A stretch of 34,302 bases of DNA from a virus. The stretch lies in the IMG/VR virus record IMGVR_UViG_3300031841_001843, positions 1-34,302 of that record; one strand, written 5' to 3'. Positions within the stretch are counted from its first letter, which is position 1. The number at the start of each line of letters is the position of its first letter. The position numbers and the translations under genes are program-made. The notes beneath the pieces were generated by a model. It worked only from the letters and a program-made list of their open reading frames with translations. It ran no database searches and was not told the origin of the DNA. This document shows positions 17,098 through 24,552 of the stretch, one piece after another.

Positions 17098-17459
17098 AAA
17101 AGATAGCACATAGAGGCAATACAAAAGGTAGAAACTTTAGTCTTGAGAATCAACCAGAATACTTACTAGCGGCTGCTGCTAGTCATTATGTTGAGGTAGA
17201 TGTCTGGTATCAAAATGAAAAGTTTTATACTGGGCATGATCTACCCACGCACCCAGTAGACCTAAATTTCTTAAAGAACCCAATGTTCTTCTGTCATGCC
17301 AAAAACGAGGCTGCTTTGCAACAAATGATGATGAATGATGTACATTGTTTTTGGCACCAAGATGATAAGATGACCCTGACTTCAAAGGGTTATGTATGGA
17401 AATATCCAGAGGTATACTTTAACGGAGAGTTATGGGGCGTATGCTCCGATTGGCTATAA
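17094..17459 (+). CDS. Short glycerophosphodiester phosphodiesterase-like protein
   Basis: The 121-aa protein starts IAHRGN, the His-Arg of the GDPD/PI-PLC TIM-barrel active site, followed by ENQPEYLLAAA, then VEVDVW (catalytic Glu and Asp) and TGHD (second His). These are the conserved N-terminal active-site residues of glycerophosphodiester phosphodiesterases in the right order. Full-length enzymes have about 250 aa, so half of the barrel is missing. It may be a minimal enzyme, a truncated remnant, or an unrelated binding protein. The start is GTG at 17094, overlapping the dehydrogenase stop by 4 nt. The last codons contain the TATAAT of the next gene. Confidence 0.6.
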   Translation: MKKIAHRGNTKGRNFSLENQPEYLLAAAASHYVEVDVWYQNEKFYTGHDLPTHPVDLNFLKNPMFFCHAKNEAALQQMMMNDVHCFWHQDDKMTLTSKGYVWKYPEVYFNGELWGVCSDWL

Positions 17460-17460
17460 T
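17455..17460 (+). promoter_or_regulatory. -10 element 5 nt before the HAD gene
   Basis: The sequence CTATAATAAGTTATG puts TATAAT 5 nt before the ATG at 17466. There is no -35 at the usual spacing and no Shine-Dalgarno. The same 15 bases occur at 28214-28228. The TAA stop of the previous gene (17457-17459) lies inside the element, so translational re-initiation after that stop is an alternative reading. Confidence 0.5.
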
Positions 17461-17465
17461 AAGTT

Positions 17466-18065
17466 ATGAATAAATGTGTTCTGTTTGATTTGGATGGCGT
17501 TTTAGTAGATGCGTGTGATTGGCATTACGAAGCTTTAAATAGAGCTTTGCGAGAGGTAGCTGATTATGAGATATCTAGACATGATCATGAGACTAGATTT
17601 AATGGACTACCAACAAGGGTAAAGCTTCAAACTTTGGTAGCACAGGGCCTAATAAAAGAGCATCAAGTGAAATCTATTTCAGATTTGAAACAAGAGCTAA
17701 CGACCCAAGTTATAGAAGATCTTTGTGTAATTGACGATAGCAAAGTACAATTAATGGAAAGACTGCTTGATGAAGGGTATAAACTAGGGTGTGTAACCAA
17801 TTCTATTAGAAAGACAGCCAAGCTAATGCTAGAAAGATGTGGTGTATTAGAATACATGGACTGTTTCATATCTAATGAAGACATCACTCATCCAAAACCT
17901 CACCCTGAGGGATATATAAACGCTATGATTATGCTGAATTGTATTCCAAGCAACACTATAATAGTAGAAGATTCTCCCAAAGGGCTACAGGCGGCTAAAA
18001 TCACTGGAGCTAAGGTGGTTGAGGTTGCCAACGCCACAGAGGTAACACCTAGTATTAAGCTATGA
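17466..18065 (+). CDS. HAD-superfamily sugar phosphatase/mutase
   Basis: The 199-aa protein is a HAD subfamily IA hydrolase, similar to beta-phosphoglucomutase and sugar phosphatases. It has motif I DLDGVL (8-13, nucleophile D8 and acid D10), motif II TNS (111-113), motif III Lys in HPKPH (about 144) and motif IV EDSPKG (168-173). The helical cap lies at about residues 15-85. In this cluster it could dephosphorylate or isomerise a sugar phosphate before nucleotide activation by the next gene product. The start at 17466 is fixed by motif I, which begins at residue 8. No ribosome binding site is visible, and a -10 element lies 5 nt upstream. It overlaps the next gene by 4 nt. Confidence 0.82.
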   Translation: MNKCVLFDLDGVLVDACDWHYEALNRALREVADYEISRHDHETRFNGLPTRVKLQTLVAQGLIKEHQVKSISDLKQELTTQVIEDLCVIDDSKVQLMERLLDEGYKLGCVTNSIRKTAKLMLERCGVLEYMDCFISNEDITHPKPHPEGYINAMIMLNCIPSNTIIVEDSPKGLQAAKITGAKVVEVANATEVTPSIKL

Positions 18066-18766
18066 ATATTCTAATTCCCATGGCAGGAGCAGGCTCTCGC
18101 TTTGAAAAGGCGGGATATACTTTCCCAAAACCTCTAATAGAGGTAAATGGAAAGCCTATGATTCAAAAGGTTGTAGAGAACCTTAATCTAGATGGTCGCC
18201 ACATCTTCATAGTACAAAAAGAGCATTACGAAAAGTACGCTTTGAACTACTTGCTAAGGCTCATTAGCCCTGGTTGTGAGATAGTACAGGTTAATGGCGT
18301 GACTGAGGGCGCAGCGTGTACCACACTGCTCGCTAAACAGTTTATTGATAATGATACTCCTCTGATCACAGCAAATTCTGATCAATTCATTGAGTTTCAG
18401 ACGCCCAATTGGAAGGATCAATTTAGTTGTGATGGTGGGATGCTTACCTTTCAAGCTACGCACCCCAAGTGGAGCTTCGCCAAACTAGACTCAGAGGGTT
18501 TTGTCAAAGAGGTAGCAGAGAAAAAGCCTATCAGTGACCTCGCTACAGTAGGGGTTTACTATTGGAAAAAGGGCTCTGATTATGTGAAGTATGCAGAGCA
18601 AATGATTCAAAATGATACCAGGGTCAATGAAGAGTTTTATGTTTGTCCTGTCTTTAATGAAGCAATTAAAGATGATAAAAAGATAATGACCGTCCCCATC
18701 AAAAAGATGTGGGGATTAGGAACTCCTGAAGATTTACGATACTTCTTAGCGCACTATAGAGGGTAA
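18062..18766 (+). CDS. Sugar-1-phosphate nucleotidyltransferase
   Basis: The 234-aa protein is a GT-A-fold NTP-transferase. The N-terminal ILIPMAGAGSRF (residues 3-14) is the nucleotide-binding loop, FPKPLIEVNGKPMI is the PKP-type motif, and ANSDQFIEF (about 100-108) is the metal/substrate region with a D. The final part DLATVGVYYWKKGSDY and VPIKKMWGLGTPEDLRYF is characteristic of sugar nucleotidyltransferases and related choline-phosphate enzymes. It probably activates the sugar supplied by the HAD enzyme. Nucleotide and sugar are unknown. It overlaps the HAD gene by 4 nt. Confidence 0.8.
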   Translation: MNILIPMAGAGSRFEKAGYTFPKPLIEVNGKPMIQKVVENLNLDGRHIFIVQKEHYEKYALNYLLRLISPGCEIVQVNGVTEGAACTTLLAKQFIDNDTPLITANSDQFIEFQTPNWKDQFSCDGGMLTFQATHPKWSFAKLDSEGFVKEVAEKKPISDLATVGVYYWKKGSDYVKYAEQMIQNDTRVNEEFYVCPVFNEAIKDDKKIMTVPIKKMWGLGTPEDLRYFLAHYRG

Positions 18767-18768
18767 AG

Positions 18769-19467
18769 ATGGAATTTAGTAATAATAAAAAACAGATTAT
18801 CAATACTTCTCAGGAGTTATATGACTCCTTTAATTCTTTTATCTTTAGTTCTGATACTAAAGTTTTTTCTAAGTTAATGGCTCGATGTTTACTCGCAGAA
18901 CAAGTAAAGGATGTTCCTGGGGATATTGTAGAATGCGGGGTTTTTAAGGGATCAGGGATACTAACTTGGCTTAAACTAAAGAAGCTATTATTTCCTAATT
19001 CTATTAAAAAAGTTATAGGATTTGATTTCTTTGATACAGACTCACTTCTTCGCTCTTTGGTGGGTGATGATTTGGTTAAAATGAAAGACCTATTTGATAG
19101 TAGAAATTACATCCATGATGAGGCTGCGTGGGACTACTTGCATAATACTATTCAAAATGCAGGATTTTCAGAATGCGATTATGAGTTAGTGAAGGGGGAT
19201 ATTCGTGAAAGCGCATATGATTTTGTTCATGACCGACCAGGGTTTAAGATATCTCTCCTTTACTTAGACTTAGATCTTGAACAACCTACTTACGACGCAC
19301 TTCAAGCGTTGTGGGATCGAGTGTCTACAGGAGGCTTAGTGGTTTTTGATGAATATGGTTATCATCAATGGTCAGAAAGCTTAGGCGTGGATAAGTTTTT
19401 TGAAAGTAAAGGAGTTAGAGTAAAAACTTTAGACTACTTGTGCCCCACTGCTTATGTACAAAAATGA
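18769..19467 (+). CDS. TylF/macrocin O-methyltransferase-like enzyme
   Basis: The 232-aa protein matches the TylF family of metal-dependent sugar O-methyltransferases. VECGVFKGSG (about 57-66) binds S-adenosylmethionine, VIGFDFFD gives the acidic residue after strand 2, and LLYLDLDLEQPTYDAL holds the metal-binding aspartates of the family, followed by LVVFDEYGYHQW. It would O-methylate a sugar of the glycan. The region from here to about 20200 looks more AT-rich than its neighbours by eye (not calculated). The start at 18769 follows AGAGGG by a few nt. It overlaps the next gene by 4 nt. Confidence 0.8.
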   Translation: MEFSNNKKQIINTSQELYDSFNSFIFSSDTKVFSKLMARCLLAEQVKDVPGDIVECGVFKGSGILTWLKLKKLLFPNSIKKVIGFDFFDTDSLLRSLVGDDLVKMKDLFDSRNYIHDEAAWDYLHNTIQNAGFSECDYELVKGDIRESAYDFVHDRPGFKISLLYLDLDLEQPTYDALQALWDRVSTGGLVVFDEYGYHQWSESLGVDKFFESKGVRVKTLDYLCPTAYVQK

Positions 19468-20177
19468 GAGTTGGAATAGGAATTAGTATGTTTGATGAAC
19501 ATGACATTGTTCTTCGTAACATACAGAGTATTAAAGAGGAAGCCTCTATTGATCCATACTTTGTGGTAGTTCATTCTGATGACGGAGGGCTTAATGAATC
19601 TTTAGAAATCATTAAAGATTTAGTAGACCAATATTTCCTTGTCTCAGACATGAGTAAAGAGTTTCCTAACCATTTTTATCAGGCCCGTTGCGTTAGTCGT
19701 AACTTTAGTAAAATATTTAGTTCTTTTTATGCTGCACCTCAGATGGATTACTATGTCGCTTTGACGGGAGATACTCTTATCACAGATCCAACTAATTTTA
19801 ACAGACTACACGAAGTAATGAGAGACAAAGAGAAGGTAGCTTGTCTATCACAAGCCATAGGACAGAGGTTTCATGCATCTACCGACAATTTGAAGGATAA
19901 AAGCGGTAATAGATATCAGCATGACCGCATTACAGACTTTATGCCTCAATTATTTTTATTGGAAGGAGAGTTTGGAATGACTACAAAGTGTTTCTCTAAT
20001 ATAGAGGTTACAAATGAGTTGACATCAGAACAGTGTTTGGGGGATGAATTACTTTCTCACATTGAGGGAGATTTTCATGAGAAGGTTCACAGACTGAATT
20101 GGATGAACAACTCGTATGCCTACGCCTATAATGATGGTGTGGTGTATCACGCACGAAATGGAAAGCCAGGAAGATAA
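19464..20177 (+). CDS. GT-A-like glycan cluster protein
   Basis: The 237-aa protein begins RVGIGISMFDEHDIVLRNI, like a family 2 glycosyltransferase first strand, followed by VVVHSDDGG, which resembles the DDGS nucleotide motif. ALTGDTLITDP could be the metal-binding acidic segment. The end has YAYAYNDGVVYHARNGK. No family can be named with certainty; a GT-A fold with unknown donor is the best reading. The start at 19464 gives an ATGA overlap with the methyltransferase gene; an in-frame start 24 nt earlier is less likely. The next gene starts 1 nt after the stop. Confidence 0.55.
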   Translation: MRVGIGISMFDEHDIVLRNIQSIKEEASIDPYFVVVHSDDGGLNESLEIIKDLVDQYFLVSDMSKEFPNHFYQARCVSRNFSKIFSSFYAAPQMDYYVALTGDTLITDPTNFNRLHEVMRDKEKVACLSQAIGQRFHASTDNLKDKSGNRYQHDRITDFMPQLFLLEGEFGMTTKCFSNIEVTNELTSEQCLGDELLSHIEGDFHEKVHRLNWMNNSYAYAYNDGVVYHARNGKPGR

Positions 20178-20178
20178 A

Positions 20179-21201
20179 ATGAAAGTATTAGTAACAGGTA
20201 GTCATGGGTTCATAGGTTCTTACATTTGTCAGGATCTACTAGATAATGGCTTTGAGGTTATAGGCTTAGACAATTTCTCCAAGTATGGAAAAGTTGCGAA
20301 GGCTTTTGATGAGCATCCTAACTTTAGTTTTGTACATGCAGATGCTACTGACTCAGAGCCCATGATGGAAAAACTTGGAAACGAGAACATTGACTACATC
20401 ATAGCGGGAGCGGCCATGATCGGGGGCATTAGCTACTTTCACAAGTATGCTTATGATCTTCTAGCAACTAACGAAAGGATTTTAGCATCCACCTTTGATT
20501 TAGCTATCAAGCTCTGGAAGAGCGGATCTTTGAAAAGAATTGTAGCTCTATCCAGCAGCATGGTGTTTGAGAATACAAATGTATACCCAACACCTGAAAC
20601 AGAAACGGTAAGCTGTCCACCTCCTCTAAGCACTTACGGGTTCCAGAAGTTAGCTGTAGAATACTTTTGTAAAGGGGCTCAAGAACAATACGGTGTACCC
20701 TACACTATTGTTAGACCGTTTAATTGTGTCGGAGTAGGAGAGGGTGAAGCTTTAGGTGCTGAGGAAACCACTCAAGGTAATATAAAAATGCTCCTCAGCC
20801 ATGTGCTACCCGACTTAATCTACAAGTCTTTCAAGCTGTCACCTAATGATGAACTTCCCATACTAGGAGAAGGCAATCAAATCAGACACTATACCAACGG
20901 CAAAGATATTGCCCGTGGAATTAGGCTTGCAATGCTATCTCCACAGGGGGAGAACAACGACTTTAATATTTCCTCCAGCGAACCCACATCTGTTAAGGAG
21001 TTAGCAGAGATGGTTTGGGAAAAAATACATGGAGATAAGCCTACACTACGCCATGAAGATCCATTCCTTTATGATGTTCAGGTGAGAAGCCCTGATGTAA
21101 GCAAAGCTTCGGATCTACTAGGATTCGTAACTGAAATTTCATTGGATGATAGCGTAGATGAAGTAATTGATTGGATGAGGAATGAATATGGATTTCAGTG
21201 A
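20179..21201 (+). CDS. NAD-dependent nucleotide-sugar epimerase/dehydratase
   Basis: The 340-aa protein is an extended short-chain dehydrogenase. VLVTGSHGFIGSYI (3-16) is the NAD-binding motif, AGAAMIGGISYF (about 75-86) is like the AA-VGGI stretch of GDP-fucose synthase and GDP-mannose epimerases, SSSMVF holds the catalytic Ser, and STYGFQK has Tyr and Lys at the YxxxK site. The C-terminal ILGEGNQIRHYTNGKDIARGI fits sugar-nucleotide binding. It could act on the GDP-keto-deoxymannose made by the enzyme encoded at 13236, but the exact substrate is not determined. The start at 20179 is chosen because the first strand follows at once. Confidence 0.82.
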   Translation: MKVLVTGSHGFIGSYICQDLLDNGFEVIGLDNFSKYGKVAKAFDEHPNFSFVHADATDSEPMMEKLGNENIDYIIAGAAMIGGISYFHKYAYDLLATNERILASTFDLAIKLWKSGSLKRIVALSSSMVFENTNVYPTPETETVSCPPPLSTYGFQKLAVEYFCKGAQEQYGVPYTIVRPFNCVGVGEGEALGAEETTQGNIKMLLSHVLPDLIYKSFKLSPNDELPILGEGNQIRHYTNGKDIARGIRLAMLSPQGENNDFNISSSEPTSVKELAEMVWEKIHGDKPTLRHEDPFLYDVQVRSPDVSKASDLLGFVTEISLDDSVDEVIDWMRNEYGFQ

Positions 21202-21544
21202 AATTGTAAATAAATCGGTTAATTCAGCCGTAGAATCCTACGATGGAAGCTATAATTGTACAGAACCTCTGCTAGAACTTGTTAGCATGGGAGAGCTAGT
21301 GGATAGACTGTCCATAATTAACTTCAAACTATTCACTCTGAAAGATAAGGTCATGGAAAGTGAGGATGATTCTTTCAGAGCTTGGGCATCTGTTGAAGAT
21401 GTAAAGTTGGTTATGGAAAGGTCTCGCCTTAAGAAAGCAATAGACACTAAGCTAGTCCACATGATCAATACAGTTTTAGACGGGGATGATTCTGGGGGAT
21501 TCAATCCCGAAGTAAAGAGGTACGGCAATGAAGACAGATCCTAA
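21188..21544 (+). CDS. Hypothetical protein, possible DUF6165-like
   Basis: The 118-aa, mainly helical protein has the segment SMGELVDRLSIINFKLFTLKDKV (about residues 34-56). This resembles the GELLDKITILEIK pattern of DUF6165-type proteins found in polysaccharide loci, but the match is from memory. GAGG at 21177-21180 is 7 nt before the ATG at 21188, so this start is preferred over ATG at 21182. It overlaps the end of the epimerase gene by 14 nt and the radical SAM gene by 17 nt. Function unknown; its position suggests a role tied to the glycan cluster. Confidence 0.5.
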   Translation: MDFSEIVNKSVNSAVESYDGSYNCTEPLLELVSMGELVDRLSIINFKLFTLKDKVMESEDDSFRAWASVEDVKLVMERSRLKKAIDTKLVHMINTVLDGDDSGGFNPEVKRYGNEDRS

Positions 21545-22643
21545 TGTTTACAGCCCGTTTAAGGCGGCGCACCACACAGATAAGATAGAACAATTCAAGA
21601 AGGGAGAGCAGCCTACTCCTCTGCAAGTTCAGCTTATCATAGCTGATCTATGCAACCATAACTGCTCTTTCTGTGCATACCGCATGGAGGGCTATACTTC
21701 CAACAAAAACTTTGGTGAGTATGATGCGGTGAAGGGTATGATCAACAACAATCCCAACCGCATGATTCCATATGAGAAGTGCATTGAGATTCTTGATGAC
21801 TGCGCTGCGATGGGTGTAAAAGCACTGCAATACACAGGTGGTGGAGAGCCTACAGTTCACCCACAACACAAAGAGATCTTCCAGCACACGCTAGACAAAG
21901 GCTTAGATCTAGCTCTTGTCACCAACGGAACTATTATGCGTGAAGGCGTCCCAGAGATCCTAGCACAAGGAAAGTGGGTTCGCTTCTCAATTGATGCTGG
22001 TAAGGCAGAGACTTACTCTGCTGTAAGAGAGGTGCCTCTTACATTCTTCCAGAGAACACTCGACAATATCAAAAAGGTTGTAGAAGCCAGAGAAGCTCGT
22101 CCAGATTCAGACCTTGTTATTGGAGTGGGGTTTGTTGTTACAAAAGAGAACTGGCGCGAGATCTATGACGCTGTAGAAATCTTTAGTAAGCTTGGTGTAG
22201 ACAATGTTCGCATTAGTGCTGTCTTCACTCCAGAGGACTTTGATTACCACAAAGAACACTGGGAGGAGGCAAAGGAGCTTACCAGAAGAGCCAAGGAAGA
22301 CTTCGAGACTGATGAGTTTAAAGTCTTCAATCTGTTCGGGGATAGAATTTCTGACCTACAGCAACACAGACCTGACTACGACTTCTGTTCTTACATGCAT
22401 CTAAACACTTACATCGGCGGTGATCTAAAAGTATACACTTGCTGCAACAATGCATACAACGACATTGGTGATATGGGCTCCATCGCAGACCAAAGTTTCA
22501 AGGAGTATTGGGAGTCAGAATCTAAGAAGGAACGCTATGATAAGTTCAGGGCTCCTACCTGTGAGCGATGCATGTTCAATAACAAGAATCGTTTCATGAA
22601 CTACATGATCGAAGACAACCCCGTACATGTTAACTACATCTGA
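21528..22643 (+). CDS. Radical SAM/SPASM-domain enzyme
   Basis: The 371-aa protein has the radical SAM cluster motif C42-x3-C46-x2-C49 (LCNHNCSFCAYR), the GGGEPT motif for S-adenosylmethionine binding (about 104-109) and LVTNGT. The C-terminal part carries further cysteines, CSYMHLN, CCNNAY and PTCERCMF, which fit a SPASM domain holding extra iron-sulfur clusters. This architecture modifies peptides or sugars by radical chemistry. As the last gene of the glycan cluster it might alter a sugar, for example as a dehydrogenase or epimerase; a peptide substrate is not seen nearby. AAGAGG 7 nt before the ATG is the ribosome site. Confidence 0.85.
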   Translation: MKTDPNVYSPFKAAHHTDKIEQFKKGEQPTPLQVQLIIADLCNHNCSFCAYRMEGYTSNKNFGEYDAVKGMINNNPNRMIPYEKCIEILDDCAAMGVKALQYTGGGEPTVHPQHKEIFQHTLDKGLDLALVTNGTIMREGVPEILAQGKWVRFSIDAGKAETYSAVREVPLTFFQRTLDNIKKVVEAREARPDSDLVIGVGFVVTKENWREIYDAVEIFSKLGVDNVRISAVFTPEDFDYHKEHWEEAKELTRRAKEDFETDEFKVFNLFGDRISDLQQHRPDYDFCSYMHLNTYIGGDLKVYTCCNNAYNDIGDMGSIADQSFKEYWESESKKERYDKFRAPTCERCMFNNKNRFMNYMIEDNPVHVNYI

Positions 22644-22644
22644 T

Positions 22645-22983
22645 ATGAATTACGAAAGCTTTAACCAATATCAACTTCGTGCGGGTATGACCGCTATCTA
22701 TCCTAATAGAGGAGACAACCTTTACTACCCTGCTCTCGGTCTTGCTGGTGAAGCTGGCGAGGTCTGTGAGAAGATTAAAAAGGTTATGCGAGACAAGGAT
22801 GGAAAGCTTAACTCAGAAGACAGAACAATGCTCATCAAGGAGCTTGGGGATGTCCTTTGGTATGTATCTGCTATTGCGGATGAGTTGGATGCTTTTCTGG
22901 GTGATATTGCTCTTGTTAACATCGAAAAGCTGCGAAGCCGTCAAGAGCGCAATAAGATCTCAGGATCAGGAGATAGTCGCTGA
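22645..22983 (+). CDS. MazG-like nucleotide pyrophosphohydrolase
   Basis: The 112-aa protein is an all-alpha NTP pyrophosphohydrolase. The metal-binding residues lie in LAGEAGEVCEKIKK (E36, E39) and KELGDVLWYV (E66, D69), the ExxE and ExxD pair of MazG. It hydrolyses nucleoside triphosphates to monophosphates; phage versions have been proposed to affect nucleotide pools or ppGpp signalling. The start at 22645 is preferred over an in-frame ATG at 22627, because the family core begins soon after and the radical SAM stop codon ends at 22643. Neither start has a strong ribosome site. The stop overlaps the next start (TGATG). Confidence 0.83.
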   Translation: MNYESFNQYQLRAGMTAIYPNRGDNLYYPALGLAGEAGEVCEKIKKVMRDKDGKLNSEDRTMLIKELGDVLWYVSAIADELDAFLGDIALVNIEKLRSRQERNKISGSGDSR

Positions 22984-23192
22984 TGCCATTATATGAGTAT
23001 GAGTGCAGTGCGTGTGGGGCTGGGTTCGAGACATTCCAGTCGATCAGTGAGAACATGGAAGACCCTCCTACCCACTGCCCTAACTGTGATCCAGAAGAGA
23101 AAGAGCCTGGAACCCTCTACAAGTTCCTAGGTAATTGTCATCCAGCATATAACATTCAAGGTGAAGGTGTATTCCGAAGAGGCTGGCAGTGA
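22983..23192 (+). CDS. FmdB-family zinc-ribbon protein, second copy
   Basis: The 69-aa protein starts MPLYEYECSACGAGFETF, the diagnostic opening of FmdB-type putative regulators, followed by HCPNCDPEEKEPGT with the second CxxC pair. It is the minimal form of the family, unlike the longer version at 5431. It ends in a tryptophan-rich FRRGWQ. It overlaps the MazG gene by 1 nt. Zinc binding is very likely; a regulatory or structural role in transcription is only suggested by the family name. Confidence 0.75.
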   Translation: MPLYEYECSACGAGFETFQSISENMEDPPTHCPNCDPEEKEPGTLYKFLGNCHPAYNIQGEGVFRRGWQ

Positions 23193-23202
23193 GCCGCCGC
23201 CG

Positions 23203-23550
23203 ATGAGAGCAGCGAGAGCCGCTGCCAAAAAGTCAAAGCAACGCTTTAAGTTAGGTGCTGCTATTGCTAGAGGTAACAAAGTTCTCTGCAAGGCACCTAA
23301 CGACCACAGGACCCACCCAATCTATGGGTCGGGTCTGTTTTGTACTTTACACGCTGAGTCGAACGCAATTTACACTGCTGTTCGCCAGGGTATCAATCTC
23401 AAAGGCACCACCATTTATGTGTATCGCATGAACAACAATCTTGCGAAACCCTGCTCTTGTTGCATGTCGCTGATCAAGAAGATGGGCATACAAAAAGTGG
23501 TGTTTTCGCACCCCCAAAAAGTCAAAGATTCTATAATAGTACATGGATGA
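23203..23550 (+). CDS. Cytidine/deoxycytidylate deaminase-like protein
   Basis: The 115-aa protein has the zinc-deaminase motifs HAE (H50, E52) in LFCTLHAESNAIY and PCxxC (C84, C87) in KPCSCCMSLIKK. It would deaminate a cytosine nucleoside or nucleotide to uracil, feeding dUMP to ThyX. The ATG at 23203 is preferred, since the family core RAARAAAKKSKQRFKLGAAI follows directly; a GTG at 23161 in the same frame would overlap the previous gene. A second deaminase at 29530 is a better dCMP deaminase candidate. The last codons overlap the recombinase start by 8 nt and contain that gene's -10 element. Confidence 0.75.
   Translation: MRAARAAAKKSKQRFKLGAAIARGNKVLCKAPNDHRTHPIYGSGLFCTLHAESNAIYTAVRQGINLKGTTIYVYRMNNNLAKPCSCCMSLIKKMGIQKVVFSHPQKVKDSIIVHG
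23532..23537 (+). promoter_or_regulatory. -10 element 5 nt before the RecA-like gene
   Basis: The sequence CTATAATAGTACATGG places TATAAT exactly 5 nt before the ATG at 23543, with no -35 and no Shine-Dalgarno. A transcript would begin at or next to the start codon. The element lies inside the 3' end of the deaminase gene. Confidence 0.6.
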
Positions 23551-24514
23551 TGATGTCTTACGAAGACTGCGGAATGCAGGCTTACTATCTGAAGAAGTGC
23601 TAGATATGGGCTTTGTTTCGACTGGAAACTACGCCCTCAACAAGATCATTTCTGGTGACTACCAGAAGGGTATTCCCATCGGAATGATTACTCAGTTTCA
23701 TGGCGAAGCGTCAACTGCGAAGACAGTTTTTGCTACGCACATTCTCAAAGAGGCGCAAGCACAAGGGTACTACACCATGCTTGTGGACTCAGAAAATGCT
23801 TACAACCCAGTATTCGCACAGTCACTAGGAATTGATCCTGATAAGCTGATCTATGTTGCACCTGAAACACTTGAAGATTGTTTCAATGTCATGGAGCAGA
23901 CAATCAAAGATATCCGCGAGACTGACAAGGATACGCCAATCATTATTGCATACGATAGTATTGCTGTGTCGCCTTCAAAGGCTGAGTTTGACGCAGAGAA
24001 CTACGATGGAAATAACATGCAGGGTGCAGTAAGAGCTAAGACTACGGGTGCGTGTTTAAGAAAGATCAACCCACTCATGCGTAAGTACAAAGTTGGTCTA
24101 GTAGTGATCAACCAGATACGCAACAAAGTTGGCGTGATGTATGGCGATCCAACCACTATGGCCGCAGGAGGGAACTCATTAGAGTATTACCTCGGCGTAA
24201 ATCTCAAGACGATCTCGAATAAAACTTCTGACCTACTGAAAGATGAAAACAAAAAGATCATCGGGATCAAAGGCACAGTAAGAAACAAAAAGAACAAAGT
24301 GTCTGTGCCATTCAAAGAAGTCCCCTTCAAGTTGATCTATGATGTTGGACTAGATGCGTATGAGGGTCTACTGGAGTGCCTGATGGAAGATGGTCATGTG
24401 ACTAGGAGTGGTGCGTGGTACTCCTATGGTGACACCAAGTTCCAACGCAAGGATCTTGACAACTTTGCAACAGACGAGAAGTTCGCTGACCTCAGAAATT
24501 TTCTAGGGATTTAG
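23543..24514 (+). CDS. RecA/UvsX-like recombinase
   Basis: It forms a filament on single-stranded DNA and carries out strand exchange, working with the ssDNA-binding protein and the Mre11/Rad50-like pair of this window. The 323-aa protein has the RecA fold: STGNYALNKIISGDYQKGIP, a Walker A at residues 54-61 (GEASTAKT, with Ala instead of Gly before the Lys), MLVDSENAY, Walker B IIIAYDSI, the L1-like region, VVINQIRNKVGVMYGDP with the sensor and L2 loop, and AAGGNSLEYY. T4 UvsX also has an unusual P-loop (GPSKSFKS), so the change need not mean lost activity. It resembles UvsX in size. Transcript probably leaderless. Confidence 0.88.
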   Translation: MDDDVLRRLRNAGLLSEEVLDMGFVSTGNYALNKIISGDYQKGIPIGMITQFHGEASTAKTVFATHILKEAQAQGYYTMLVDSENAYNPVFAQSLGIDPDKLIYVAPETLEDCFNVMEQTIKDIRETDKDTPIIIAYDSIAVSPSKAEFDAENYDGNNMQGAVRAKTTGACLRKINPLMRKYKVGLVVINQIRNKVGVMYGDPTTMAAGGNSLEYYLGVNLKTISNKTSDLLKDENKKIIGIKGTVRNKKNKVSVPFKEVPFKLIYDVGLDAYEGLLECLMEDGHVTRSGAWYSYGDTKFQRKDLDNFATDEKFADLRNFLGI

Positions 24515-24516
24515 TC

Positions 24517-24544
24517 TTGCAAATCTCTCAGGGTGTGGTATAAT
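24517..24544 (+). promoter_or_regulatory. Sigma70-type promoter before 24553
   Basis: TTGCAA (24517-24522), a 16-nt spacer ending in TGG (extended -10), and TATAAT (24539-24544). It starts in the 3' flank of the recombinase gene. The ATG at 24553 is 8 nt downstream, so the leader would have at most 1-3 nt. This is one of the stronger promoter matches in the window. Confidence 0.75.
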
Positions 24545-24552
24545 AGGGCACC

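Noticed and set aside
17955-17962. Internal TATAATAG in the HAD gene as a promoter
   Set aside because: No ATG, -35 or gene start lies near, and the bases encode a normal part of the HAD protein. Similar chance copies occur at about 792, 4350, 8341, 12179 and 26095.
19440-19463. Upstream start for the 19464 gene
   Set aside because: The extra eight residues (MPHCLCTK) are the methyltransferase end read in another frame; the ATGA overlap start fits the rest of the operon.
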